Assembly: GCA_027013145.1 (NCBI GenBank)
Contig: JALUXX010000011.1
Coordinates: forward strand, 256,556 to 320,555
Source of the DNA: Gammaproteobacteria bacterium
Lineage (GTDB): Bacteria; Pseudomonadota; Gammaproteobacteria; 21-64-14
Direction: 5' to 3'
DNA length: 64,000 nt
This document shows, one piece after another, positions 9,379-20,203 of the stretch (positions are counted from its first letter, which is position 1; each line of letters begins with the position of its first letter). The position numbers and the translations under genes are program-made. The notes under the pieces were generated by a model. The model did not search any database. It had not been told where the DNA came from and saw only the letters and a program-made list of their open reading frames with translations.

Positions 9379-9636
9379 CTAGCCGGGGCCGGGCGCCCCG
9401 TCGCCGACGATTTCGATGGTGATGGCGATCTCGCCGTCCGACTCGCGCACCTCCAGCACCCGGTGCCCGTAGAGGCGGCACCAGGCCGGGATGTCGTGGG
9501 TCGCGCCGGGATCCGTGCAGCGGATCTCCAGTTGCTGTCCCGGCACCATCTGGCGCACGCGGTTCTGGGTCCGGATCACCGGCAGCGGGCACAGCAGGCG
9601 CCGGGCGTCGAGCACCGCGCGGCTCACAGGTACCAC
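9379..9636 (-). CDS. TusA/SirA-family sulfur carrier
   Basis: An 85-residue two-layer alpha/beta protein with the hallmark LCPLPVIR motif (active Cys 16), which carries a persulfide and hands sulfur to acceptor proteins. Its start lies inside the 3' end of the upstream PP-loop thiolase gene (13-base overlap), so the two are translationally coupled. This context suggests it is the dedicated sulfur donor for that enzyme rather than general TusA. A second TusA-type gene at 29165-29395 differs clearly in sequence. Confidence 0.88.
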   Translation of the reverse strand: MVPVSRAVLDARRLLCPLPVIRTQNRVRQMVPGQQLEIRCTDPGATHDIPAWCRLYGHRVLEVRESDGEIAITIEIVGDGAPGPG

Positions 9637-10667
9637 TCCTTCGGGATCTCGGCCGCGGGCAGCGGGACCACCTCCAGGACCCGCGGCTCGCCGTCGCCGC
9701 GTGCCACGGCGACCCGCACCCGCGGGGCCTCGCGGCCCTGGCTGAAGCGCGCCGTCAGCCGCGCCGCCAGCACCAGGTCCTCCTCGGAGGCCTCGCCGTC
9801 GACCAGCGCCAGCGGGCCCGCGTGGCTCACCGTCGTGAGGTTCGTGAACTGCTTGCGGTAGCCCTCGAGAAAGCGGGTCTCTCCCTCCTCGCGCGCGACG
9901 ATGAGCTTGAAGTTGCGGCGCGGGCGCAGGTGCCGCCCGACCTTGAGGAGCAGGATGTCGTCGAGCTCATAGTCGCGCCGGCCGCGCGAGCGCCACAGAT
10001 CCGCGAGCTTGGCCGAGTAGCGCTCGTCGGTGAGGAAGCAGCAGCCGCCGGCCGGCTGGGCGTAGTCGTGCAGGCCGTAGCGCGCCGCGAGGGCCATCTG
10101 CGGCTTGCGGCTGCGGCCGCTGAAGTCGAACAGCCGCTCGCGATCGACCCAGCCCTCGCGCTCGGGCAGGGTCGGCGGCAGCAGCTTGGCGCACAACGGG
10201 CGCAGGAGCCGGTCGCCCGCCCCCGACTCGCGCGCAACCACGGGCATCGTGTCCCGACGCTGCGACATCGGGCGCTGGCCGACGACCTCCCCCGTGACGA
10301 GAAAGTCGTAACCCTGCTCGAGCATCCACTCATGCGCGCGGGCGACCATGAAGCCCTTGCAGTCGAGACAGGGATTGAGGTTGTGCCCGTAGCCGTGGCG
10401 CGGATTGAGCACCACGTCCTTGTACGGCTCGGAGACGTCGACGATGTGCAGTCGGATCCCGAGCTGTTCGGCCACCCACAGCGCGTTGTTGCGCTTGGGA
10501 CGCCCGCGGTCGCGGCTGCGGATCGCGTGGGTATGGCCCTCGACGCAGAAGCCGGTGAAGAAGTTGATGCCCTCGACACGGATGCCCTGCTCGAGCATCG
10601 CCCGCGCGGCGAGCATCGAGTCCAGGCCGCCGGAGATGAGCGCTACCGCGGTGCGCGTCTGAGTCAT
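9624..10667 (-). CDS. ThiI/MnmA-like PP-loop tRNA thiolase
   Basis: A 347-residue predicted ATP-pyrophosphatase that thiolates tRNA. The PP-loop SGGLDS is at residues 12-17. NPCLDCK (C100, C103) resembles the MnmA catalytic-Cys region, and GGCC (C209-C210) could be the second active-Cys or a metal site. The C-terminal part (from about 225, DDILLLKVGRHLRP...FKLIVAREEGE) resembles the RNA-binding NFACT-R-like domain fused to some thiouridylases. ATG 10667 was chosen; it has AGGAA 8-10 bases upstream, and the longer frame to 11366 runs through the neighbouring gene. It is coupled to a TusA-like carrier. The tRNA position modified is unknown, and it is distinct from canonical MnmA. Confidence 0.82.
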   Translation of the reverse strand: MTQTRTAVALISGGLDSMLAARAMLEQGIRVEGINFFTGFCVEGHTHAIRSRDRGRPKRNNALWVAEQLGIRLHIVDVSEPYKDVVLNPRHGYGHNLNPCLDCKGFMVARAHEWMLEQGYDFLVTGEVVGQRPMSQRRDTMPVVARESGAGDRLLRPLCAKLLPPTLPEREGWVDRERLFDFSGRSRKPQMALAARYGLHDYAQPAGGCCFLTDERYSAKLADLWRSRGRRDYELDDILLLKVGRHLRPRRNFKLIVAREEGETRFLEGYRKQFTNLTTVSHAGPLALVDGEASEEDLVLAARLTARFSQGREAPRVRVAVARGDGEPRVLEVVPLPAAEIPKEWYL

Positions 10668-10777
10668 GGGGAGTTCCTGAAGGAGTCGGCGAGGGGGGGC
10701 GAAGTCCGCGACCGCCCCGTTCACAGGCGAAGTGTAGAAGATCGGCCCCGCCCGAGCCAGCCCGGCGGGCGGCCGGC

Positions 10778-11344
10778 TCAGTGGGTGCGGTCGGCCGGGC
10801 CCGGCGGTGCGGGGAGGGCCCCGGTCGCCGCGGCGAGGCGTTCGAAGGCGCGGCGGCTGCCGGTCTCCCACCAGCGCTCGGCGGCCCCGAGCAGGTCCTC
10901 GTCCGGGGCGGCCGCGCGGGTCGCCTGCAGCACGTCCGTCAGGACCACGAACGCCGCGGACAACCGCTCGAAGAGGCGGCGCTGGCTGCGCGCGCGGGCG
11001 GCGGCCGCCTCCCGGTAGGCGCTGCGCCCGAGGCCGACGAAATAGCCCGGCGAGACCCGGCGGCGCGCGCCGAGTCCGGGAAACAGTCCGCAAAAGAGGA
11101 GGCAGCGGTCGCCTACGTCGCGCAGTCGGGCGCCGCGCTGCGACCCGTGCGTATCCAGGGCGCGCAGGTAGTCGAGCGCCATCACCCGCGCGGTGAGTCC
11201 CGCCTCGCCGGCGAAACGCATCAGCAGAAAGACCAGGTAGCTCTCCAGGTCTTCGTCCAGGGTGCGCCGGCAGCGGCGCGCGGCCTCGCCCACCAGGGCG
11301 TGCCACTGTGCCGCGGCGCTCGGTTGCAGGACCAGTCCGTTCAT
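10778..11344 (-). CDS. Conserved hypothetical protein (188 aa)
   Basis: Not recognised as a named family. It is predicted soluble and mostly helical, without signal peptide or membrane segment. The N-terminal half (ALVGEAARRC...LDEDLESYLVFLLMRFAGEAG) looks conserved and contains an ESYLVFLLMRF segment that I have seen in gammaproteobacterial hypotheticals. The C-terminus is Ala/Pro-rich and probably disordered. It lies upstream of the thiolase-TusA pair on the same strand with a 110-base gap, and diverges from glyQ. ATG 11344 has GGGGA upstream; a longer frame to 11539 is not favoured. Confidence 0.65.
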   Translation of the reverse strand: MNGLVLQPSAAAQWHALVGEAARRCRRTLDEDLESYLVFLLMRFAGEAGLTARVMALDYLRALDTHGSQRGARLRDVGDRCLLFCGLFPGLGARRRVSPGYFVGLGRSAYREAAAARARSQRRLFERLSAAFVVLTDVLQATRAAAPDEDLLGAAERWWETGSRRAFERLAAATGALPAPPGPADRTH

Positions 11345-11540
11345 CGCCCAATCCCCGCCCCTGCACAGTGGAGCGGCCGCGCCCGCCGGGTTCTTTAGCG
11401 TACCGGCGCCGGCTCGATCGTTACCGGGCCGCGGCTGCGCCGCGCGCCTTCGTTCGGGGTCCGCGGCACGGTATACTTGCGCGTCGTTTGCCCACGCCGC
11501 CCATCGCCCGCGGCCGCCTTGAGATCGTGCAGGAGCCACC

Positions 11541-12467
11541 GTGGCCGAGCCAGCGCCCGCCCCGCCCGCGACCTTCCAGGACCTGATCCTCGCCCTGCAG
11601 GGCTACTGGGCGGCGCGCGGCTGCGTCCTCCTGCAACCGTACGACCTCGAGGTGGGCGCTGGAACGTTTCACCCGGCCACTTTTTTGCGTGCGGTGGGAC
11701 CCGAGCCCTGGAACGCGGCCTACGTCCAGCCGTCGCGGCGTCCCACCGACGGGCGCTATGGGGAGAACCCCAACCGCCTCCAGCACTATTACCAGTTCCA
11801 GGTGGTGCTCAAACCCTCGCCCGACGCGATCCAGGAACTCTACCTCGACTCCCTGCGCGCGCTCGGGATCGATCCCCTGGTCCACGACGTCCGCTTCGTC
11901 GAGGACAACTGGGAGTCGCCGACGCTCGGCGCCTGGGGTCTCGGCTGGGAGGTCTGGCTCAACGGGATGGAGGTCACGCAGTTCACCTATTTCCAGCAGG
12001 TCGGCGGCCTCGACTGCCTCCCCGTCATGGGGGAGATCACCTACGGGCTCGAGCGCATCGCCATGTACCTGCAGGGCGTCGACAGCCTGTTCGACCTGAC
12101 CTGGACGCACGGCCCGCAGGGGCGCGTCTCCTATGGCGATGTCTTCCGCCAGAACGAGGTGGAGATGTCGGCCTACAACTTCGAACACGCGGACGTGGAG
12201 TCGCTGTTCCGCGGCTTCGAGGTCTGCGAGTCCGAGGCGCAGCGGCTGCTCGAGCTGGACCTGCCGCTTCCGGCCTACGAACTCACCCTCAAGGCCTCGC
12301 ACACGTTCAACCTGCTCGATGCGCGCCGCGCGATCTCGGTCACCGAGCGTCAGCGCTACATGCTGCGGGTGCGCACCCTGGCGCGCGGGGTCGCCGCGCG
12401 CTACCTCGCGCGGCGCGAGGCGCTCGGCTTCCCGTTGCTGCGCAAGGACCCGGAGGCGCGCGGATGA
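11541..12467 (+). CDS. glyQ: Glycyl-tRNA synthetase alpha subunit
   Basis: The 308-residue catalytic subunit of the bacterial alpha2beta2 glycyl-tRNA synthetase. The class II core is intact: [12 protein letters not shown], the [13 protein letters not shown] region, [23 protein letters not shown] (motif 2) and [15 protein letters not shown] (motif 3). The start is GTG with AGGAG five bases upstream. Its stop overlaps the glyS start (ATGA), ensuring equal synthesis. A TATACT -10-like element is at 11472-11477. Confidence 0.98.
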   Translation: MAEPAPAPPATFQDLILALQGYWAARGCVLLQPYDLEVGAGTFHPATFLRAVGPEPWNAAYVQPSRRPTDGRYGENPNRLQHYYQFQVVLKPSPDAIQELYLDSLRALGIDPLVHDVRFVEDNWESPTLGAWGLGWEVWLNGMEVTQFTYFQQVGGLDCLPVMGEITYGLERIAMYLQGVDSLFDLTWTHGPQGRVSYGDVFRQNEVEMSAYNFEHADVESLFRGFEVCESEAQRLLELDLPLPAYELTLKASHTFNLLDARRAISVTERQRYMLRVRTLARGVAARYLARREALGFPLLRKDPEARG

Positions 12468-14536
12468 ACCGCGCCGACGTCCTCGTCGAGATCGGTACCG
12501 AGGAACTCCCGCCGCGGGCGCTGCCCGCGCTGGCGCAGGCCTTCGAGGCCGGAGTCTGCGCCGGCCTGGACGCCGCCGCACTCGCGCACGGCGCCTCCCA
12601 CCGCTATGCCACGCCACGCCGGCTGGCGGTCTGCGTCGAGGGCGTCGCGGCGGCGCAGCCGGACCGCCTGGAGACCCGCCGCGGCCCGGCGCTGGCGGCG
12701 GCCTTCGACACCGCCGGGCAGCCGACCGCGGCGGCGCGCGGCTTCGCACGCGGCTGCGGGGTTGCGGTGGAGGCGCTGGAGCGCCTCGAGACCGACAAGG
12801 GTGCGTGGCTCGCCTACCGGCATACGGTCGCGGGCCGCTCCGCGGGGGAACTGCTACCCGACATCGTCCGTGCGGCGCTGGCCGATCTGCCGATCGCGCG
12901 GCGGATGCGCTGGGGCGAGGGGCGGGTGGAGTTCGTGCGGCCGGTGCACTGGGTGTTGCTGCTCGTCGGCGACCGCGCCGTGGACGCCGAGATCCTCGGC
13001 ATACGCGCCGCGGCCACCACCCGCGGGCACCGCTTCCACCACCCGGATCCGCTGCCGATCGCCGCACCGCGGGACTACGCCCGGATCTTGCGCGCGCCCG
13101 GCCGCGTGATCGCGGACCTCGTGCAACGACGGGAGGCGGTGCGCAGCGGGGTCGAGACGGCCGCGGCCGGCTGCGGCGGTCGGGCGCTGATCGATCCCGC
13201 GCTGCTCGATGAGGTCACGGCGCTCGTGGAGTGGCCGGTGGCGCTCGCCGGCTCGTTCGACGCGGAGTTCCTGCGCCTGCCGCGCGAGGCGCTCATTGCC
13301 ACACTCACCGGGCATCAGCGCTACTTCCCCGTCGAGGGCGCCGACGGCGCGCTGCTGCCGGCCTTCGTGACCGTGAGCAACATCGAGAGCCGGGACCCCG
13401 CACAGGTCGTCGCCGGGAACGAACGGGTGACGCGCCCGCGCCTGGCCGACGCGGCCTTCTTCTGGGACCAGGACCGGCGCACGCCGCTCGCGGCTCGGCG
13501 CGAGGGATTGCGCACCATCGTCTTCCAGGAGGGACTCGGCTCCCTCTACGACAAGAGCGAGCGCGTCGCCGCGTTGGCGACGGAGCTCGCCCCGGGACTC
13601 GGGGCGGATACGGGCGCGGTGCGGCGCGCGGCGCAACTGGGAAAGTGCGACCTGCTCACCGAGATGGTCGGCGAGTTCCCCGAGCTTCAGGGCGTGATGG
13701 GGCGCCACTATGCGCTGCACGACGGCGAACCGGAGGCGGCGGCGCTCGCGATCGACGAGCAGTATCGCCCGCGCCACGCGGGCGATACCCTGCCGGAGCA
13801 TCCGGAGGGAACGGCCCTGGCGCTGGCGGAGCGGCTCGACACCCTGGTGGGGATCTTCGCCGCGGGCCTGCGCCCGAGCGGCGACAAGGACCCGTTCGCG
13901 CTGCGCCGGGCGGCCATCGGCGTGCTGCGGATCCTCATCGAGGGCGGGCACGACCTCGACGTGGAGGCCTTGCTCGCACGCGCGGCCGCCGGTTACGCGG
14001 ATTTTCCAGGCGCGAGCGCCTGCGTCCCGGAGGTGGTCGACTTCATCCTCGAGCGACTGCGCGCGTATTATTCGGAACGGGGCGTGGCCCCGGACGTCTT
14101 CGAGGCGGTACGCGCCTGCCGCCCGACCCGACCGGCCGACTTCGATCGGCGGGTGCGCGCGGTGACAGTGTTCCGGGCCCTGCCGGAGGCGGCCAGTCTC
14201 AGTGCGGCGAACAAGCGGCTGCGCAACCTCCTGCGGCAGGCGGAGCATGCGGGGGGCGGCGCGGTGGATGAGGCGCGGCTGGAGACGGAGGAGGAGCGCG
14301 CGCTGTACGAGGCCCGCGGGCGCGTCGAGGCGGAGGTCGAGCCGCTGTTGGCGACCGGAGACTACGAGCGAGCCCTGCGCGTGCTGGCGACGCTGCGGAC
14401 ACCGGTGGACGCGTTCTTCGAGGCGGTGATGGTGATGGTCCCCGACACGGCGCTGCGCGCGAACCGGCTCGCGCTCCTCGAATCCGTCGGCGCGCTGTTC
14501 CTTCGCATCGCCGACATCTCGCGCCTGCAGGGTTGA
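12464..14536 (+). CDS. glyS: Glycyl-tRNA synthetase beta subunit
   Basis: The 690-residue subunit for tRNA binding and recognition. It starts with the family signature [18 protein letters not shown], contains the HD-like region ([24 protein letters not shown]) and ends in the DALR-type anticodon-binding part ([18 protein letters not shown]). Length matches E. coli GlyS (689). It overlaps glyQ by four bases and heads a co-directional run with the MazG-like, gmhB and plsC genes. Confidence 0.97.
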   Translation: MNRADVLVEIGTEELPPRALPALAQAFEAGVCAGLDAAALAHGASHRYATPRRLAVCVEGVAAAQPDRLETRRGPALAAAFDTAGQPTAAARGFARGCGVAVEALERLETDKGAWLAYRHTVAGRSAGELLPDIVRAALADLPIARRMRWGEGRVEFVRPVHWVLLLVGDRAVDAEILGIRAAATTRGHRFHHPDPLPIAAPRDYARILRAPGRVIADLVQRREAVRSGVETAAAGCGGRALIDPALLDEVTALVEWPVALAGSFDAEFLRLPREALIATLTGHQRYFPVEGADGALLPAFVTVSNIESRDPAQVVAGNERVTRPRLADAAFFWDQDRRTPLAARREGLRTIVFQEGLGSLYDKSERVAALATELAPGLGADTGAVRRAAQLGKCDLLTEMVGEFPELQGVMGRHYALHDGEPEAAALAIDEQYRPRHAGDTLPEHPEGTALALAERLDTLVGIFAAGLRPSGDKDPFALRRAAIGVLRILIEGGHDLDVEALLARAAAGYADFPGASACVPEVVDFILERLRAYYSERGVAPDVFEAVRACRPTRPADFDRRVRAVTVFRALPEAASLSAANKRLRNLLRQAEHAGGGAVDEARLETEEERALYEARGRVEAEVEPLLATGDYERALRVLATLRTPVDAFFEAVMVMVPDTALRANRLALLESVGALFLRIADISRLQG

Positions 14537-14560
14537 ACGCGATGCCGGGCGGAGGTGGCC

Positions 14561-14905
14561 ATGGTTGACGACGACGAGCGCGATTCCTACGCCGCGATGC
14601 TCGCGGCCGTGCAGGCCTTTCACGACAAGCACCGTTTTCGCGAGACCGGCGGTGAGGAGTTGAGCTATCGGGTCGCCCTGATGGCCGAGGAGCTGGGCGA
14701 GATCTCGGCGTGCGTGACGAAGGGCCGGCCGGTCGAGGCGCTGGCCGAGGAATGCGCGGACCTCATGATCCTCGTGCTGGGCACGGCGATCGCGGCGGAT
14801 TTCGATCTGCGGGCGGCGTTCTGGGCGAAGATGGAGCGCCTGATGCAGCGCGATGCGCGCATGATCAACGGGCGGATCCGCGTCTCTGAATTCCGCGAAC
14901 CCTGA
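14561..14905 (+). CDS. MazG-like nucleotide pyrophosphohydrolase
   Basis: A 114-residue all-alpha NTP pyrophosphatase-like protein. The metal-binding pattern is present as EELGEISACV in one helix and EECADLMILVLGTA in the next (Ex3E / Ex3D type), as in MazG and dUTPase-related enzymes. Such proteins hydrolyse non-canonical or excess nucleoside triphosphates to monophosphates; the substrate is unknown. ATG 14561 is used with GGAGG five bases upstream, rather than the GTG at 14555 that overlaps the ribosome site. It sits between glyS and gmhB. Confidence 0.8.
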   Translation: MVDDDERDSYAAMLAAVQAFHDKHRFRETGGEELSYRVALMAEELGEISACVTKGRPVEALAEECADLMILVLGTAIAADFDLRAAFWAKMERLMQRDARMINGRIRVSEFREP

Positions 14906-14923
14906 GGGCGCACCGGGGGCGGC

Positions 14924-15475
14924 ATGCGGCTGGTGATTCTCGATCGCGACGGCGTCATCAACGAGGATTCCGACGCCTATATCAAGGGTCCGGAGGAATG
15001 GCGCGCGATCCCCGGCAGCCTCGAGGCGATCGCACGCCTGAATCGGGCGGGCCGGCGCGTGGTGGTGGTGTCCAATCAGTCGGGGCTCGCGCGCGGACTG
15101 TTCGACATCGGGCGCCTCACCGAGATTCACGTCCGCATGCAACGGGAGCTGGCGGAGGTCGGCGGCACGATCGAGGCCGCACTGTTCTGCCCGCACGGGC
15201 CGGACGAGGCCTGCGGCTGCCGCAAGCCGGCGCCCGGCCTGTTGCTCGATCTCGCGCGCCGGCTGGGCATCCCGCTCGCGGGGGTCCCGATGGTGGGGGA
15301 CTCGGCGCGGGACCTCGCCGCCGCCGCGGCGGTCGGGGCGCGGCCGGTACTCGTGCGCACCGGAAACGGGGCCGCGACCGCGGCGGCCGGGGCGCTGCCG
15401 GCGGGCGTGGAGATCCACGCGGATCTCGCCGCTTTCGTCGACGCCCACCTGCAGGCGGCGGACGCCGAGGCGTGA
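14924..15475 (+). CDS. gmhB: D-glycero-beta-D-manno-heptose-1,7-bisphosphate 7-phosphatase
   Basis: A 183-residue HAD phosphatase of ADP-heptose synthesis for the LPS inner core. The nucleophile motif is DRDGVIN (D7, D9), motif II is SNQSG, and the structural zinc loop C89-x-H91-x5-C97-x-C99 is complete, which distinguishes GmhB from histidinol phosphatases. Motif IV is MVGDSARDL. Length matches E. coli GmhB. The stop overlaps the plsC GTG start. Confidence 0.95.
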   Translation: MRLVILDRDGVINEDSDAYIKGPEEWRAIPGSLEAIARLNRAGRRVVVVSNQSGLARGLFDIGRLTEIHVRMQRELAEVGGTIEAALFCPHGPDEACGCRKPAPGLLLDLARRLGIPLAGVPMVGDSARDLAAAAAVGARPVLVRTGNGAATAAAGALPAGVEIHADLAAFVDAHLQAADAEA

Positions 15476-16230
15476 GGGCCGCGCCCCGCGACCCCGGCGG
15501 ATCCGCGGTATGGATCCGTTCGGCACTCTATGCCGGCGGATCCGCCGTGAGCATCGTCGTCTGGGCGCTGCTGAGCCTGTTGACGGCGCCGCTGCCGCTG
15601 CGGCTGCGCTACCGGTTCATCACGCTGTGGACGCGATTCAACCTCCGTTGGCTGCGCTGGACCTGCGGGCTGCGCCACGAGGTCCGCGGGGTCGAAAACA
15701 TCCCGCCCGGTCCGGCCATTGTCATGTCGAAACACCAGTCGGCGTGGGAAACCATGGGCCTGCAGCTCATCTTCCCGCCGCAGACCTGGGTCCTGAAGCG
15801 CGGCCTCCTGTGGGTCCCGTTCTTCGGCTGGGCGCTGGCGCTGCTGCGTCCGGTCGCCATCGACCGCAAGGCCGGTCGGCGAGCGGTCGAGCAGCTCGTC
15901 GAGCAGGGGACACGGCGGTTGCGCGCGGGGTTGTGGCTGGTGATCTTCCCGGAGGGAACGCGCGTCGCACCGGGTCGCACGGGGCGCTATCGCATCGGCG
16001 GTGCGGTGCTGGCACAACGCAGCGGGTATCCGATCGTGCCGGTGGCCCACAACGCCGGCGATTATTGGCCGCGACGCGGCTTCCTGAAGCGACCGGGAGT
16101 GATTCAGGTGGTGATCGGCCCGCCGGTCGACCCGCACGACAAGGGGGTCGAGGAGATCATCGCGGAGGTGCGCGACCGGATCGAGGGCGAGATGCCGGCG
16201 ATCAGCCCGGCATATCACAGGAATACTTAA
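15472..16230 (+). CDS. plsC: 1-acyl-sn-glycerol-3-phosphate acyltransferase
   Basis: A 252-residue inner-membrane enzyme that makes phosphatidic acid from lysophosphatidic acid. One or two N-terminal hydrophobic helices are seen (LYAGGSAVSIVVWALLSLLTAP). Motif I is SKHQSAWET, the H-x4-E variant common in gammaproteobacteria instead of H-x4-D. Motif III is FPEGTR. The start is taken as GTG 15472 overlapping the gmhB stop (GTGA); there is no ATG in frame before the conserved region. It ends 11 bases from the gyrB stop (convergent). Confidence 0.92.
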   Translation: MRAAPRDPGGSAVWIRSALYAGGSAVSIVVWALLSLLTAPLPLRLRYRFITLWTRFNLRWLRWTCGLRHEVRGVENIPPGPAIVMSKHQSAWETMGLQLIFPPQTWVLKRGLLWVPFFGWALALLRPVAIDRKAGRRAVEQLVEQGTRRLRAGLWLVIFPEGTRVAPGRTGRYRIGGAVLAQRSGYPIVPVAHNAGDYWPRRGFLKRPGVIQVVIGPPVDPHDKGVEEIIAEVRDRIEGEMPAISPAYHRNT

Positions 16231-16241
16231 AAAACAATAAG

Positions 16242-18674
<2,433 letters not shown>

Positions 18675-18785
18675 TCAGGACTGCGGGAGTATACCACCTC
18701 CGCCTTGCAGGGGGGGTCGGTGGCGGGAGGGGCGGGCACCGGAGAAGGGAACGCGCGGAACGAAGGAACGTGGACCCGGAGCGGA

Positions 18786-18801
18786 TGTTCCACGTGGAAC
18801 C
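18786..18801. promoter_or_regulatory. parS site 1 (ParB-binding)
   Basis: TGTTCCACGTGGAACC differs from the parS palindrome TGTTCCACGTGGAACA by its last base. It lies between dnaN and gyrB, in the origin-proximal zone where chromosomal parS sites cluster. Confidence 0.9.
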
Positions 18802-18821
18802 ATCGACGGAACCTCGCCCGA

Positions 18822-18837
18822 TGTTTCACGTGGAACA
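18822..18837. promoter_or_regulatory. parS site 2 (ParB-binding)
   Basis: TGTTTCACGTGGAACA is a canonical parS sequence, centred 36 bases from site 1. ParB loading here would organise the origin for segregation by ParA and SMC. parA and parB are outside this window. Confidence 0.93.
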
Positions 18838-18868
18838 GCAGCGGGTAGAAGATGCCCGGCGCGCGCCC

Positions 18869-19969
18869 CTACAGCCGCATCGGCATCACGACATACCGAT
18901 AGCCCGCTTTGTCGTCGGCCTGGATCAACGCACTGCTGTTCCCGTCGGTCAGTACCAGATCGACCGACGCGGTGGGTATGGCCGCAAGGGCATCGAGCAG
19001 ATAGGTCACGTTGAACCCGATCTCGAGCTCGGAGCCGGTGTAGGCGACCTCCAACTCCTCCTCCGCCTCTTCCTGATCCGGATTGTGCGCCTGAAGCTTC
19101 ATCGTGCCCTTGCTGAGCAACATCCGTACGCCCCGATATTTCTCGTTGGACAGGATCGAGGTTCGTGTGAGGGCCTGGCGCAAGCCCTCTCGATCCGCTG
19201 TGACGCGCTTGTCCCCGCCGCGGGGTATGACGCGCTGGTATTCGGGAAAGCGCCCATCCACCAGCTTGGAGGTGAGTTGAACGTCCGCGAGCCGCAACTG
19301 GATGTGATTCCCGCCGACGGCGATCTCCACCGGCCCTTCCTGATCCTCCAGCATCCGCAGGAGTTCCTGGATCCCCTTTCGTGGGACGATCACCTGGACC
19401 CGTTGCGGCACCTCGACCGGGGCCGGCAGCTCACCCAACGCCAGCCTGTGCCCATCCGTCGCAACGGCGCGCACGAGCCCCGCCTCCAGCTCCAGGAGGA
19501 GTCCGTTCAGGTAGTAGCGCACATCCTGCAGCGCCATCGCGAAATGCGTTCGCGTGACCAGCTCGCGCAGCTCCCGTTGCGGCATCGCAAAGCCTACCGC
19601 ATCGGGGCCCACCGCGACCTCCGGAAACTCGTCCGGCGGCAGGGTCGCGAGGGTGAACCGGCTGCGCCCGGAGCGAAGCGCGGCACGATCACCGCTGATC
19701 TGGATCTGCAGGTCCGCGCCATCGGGCAGGGTCCGGCAGATATCGAGAAACTTTCGCGCCGGCAACGTGGCCGACCCGGGCTCGGAAACCGTCGCTGGAA
19801 ACCGCCCCCGTAGTTGAACCTCCAGGTCCGTGGCCGTCAGGGTTACCGCGCCCTCCGTGGCCTGAATCAGGACGTTCGAAAGGATCGGCAGCGTCTGCCT
19901 CCGCTCCACGACACCGCTCACCAACTGGAGCGGCCTCAACACATCTTCGCGTCGGGCGGTGAATTGCAT
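18869..19969 (-). CDS. dnaN: DNA polymerase III beta subunit (sliding clamp)
   Basis: A 366-residue ring-forming processivity factor made of three clamp domains. The start MQFTARREDVLRPLQLVSGVVERRQTLPILSNVL and the end AGYRYVVMPMRL (the C-terminal M-P-M-R/K-L) are diagnostic. Length equals E. coli DnaN. It lies downstream of dnaA across the putative origin and upstream of gyrB without recF between them. Confidence 0.98.
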   Translation of the reverse strand: MQFTARREDVLRPLQLVSGVVERRQTLPILSNVLIQATEGAVTLTATDLEVQLRGRFPATVSEPGSATLPARKFLDICRTLPDGADLQIQISGDRAALRSGRSRFTLATLPPDEFPEVAVGPDAVGFAMPQRELRELVTRTHFAMALQDVRYYLNGLLLELEAGLVRAVATDGHRLALGELPAPVEVPQRVQVIVPRKGIQELLRMLEDQEGPVEIAVGGNHIQLRLADVQLTSKLVDGRFPEYQRVIPRGGDKRVTADREGLRQALTRTSILSNEKYRGVRMLLSKGTMKLQAHNPDQEEAEEELEVAYTGSELEIGFNVTYLLDALAAIPTASVDLVLTDGNSSALIQADDKAGYRYVVMPMRL

Positions 19970-20203
19970 GATCCGGTTCTCGCAGCGCCGTGTTTCCGGG
20001 ATTGATTACTAAATCTTCTTTAATTTAGAGACAACAATAATATTAAAGGCCGATCTCTTTGCTGGATAAGGTGTTTTTCGATTTGTTTATCAATAACATA
20101 CGAAGAGTATAACGTCCCGTGAGGACGGTGGATGGACTGGGGAAGGGGTGTGGACAAACCTCGATGGCTGGCGGCCAGGTAATTTGTCCACAGTCTTCCC
20201 ACA
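19970..20203. other. oriC: Putative chromosomal replication origin (oriC)
   Basis: The 234-bp dnaA-dnaN intergenic region is strongly AT-rich (about 20003-20110) in otherwise GC-rich DNA, as expected for an unwinding element. DnaA-box-like sequences are TTGTCCACA at 20184-20192 and its inverse TGTGGACAA at 20149-20157. Weaker variants are at 20061-20069 (TTATCCAGC on the minus strand) and 20085-20093. Flanking dnaA, dnaN, gyrB, rpmH and two parS sites support the call. Box number is low compared with E. coli, and more boxes may lie near rpmH. Confidence 0.7.

Noticed and set aside
12854-15526. 890-residue open frame on the minus strand
   Set aside because: It runs antisense through glyS, the MazG-like gene and gmhB and has shadow-like composition.
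15730-15750. Missing catalytic Asp in PlsC (H-x4-E)
   Set aside because: The H-x4-E form (KHQSAWE) is common in gammaproteobacterial acyltransferases.
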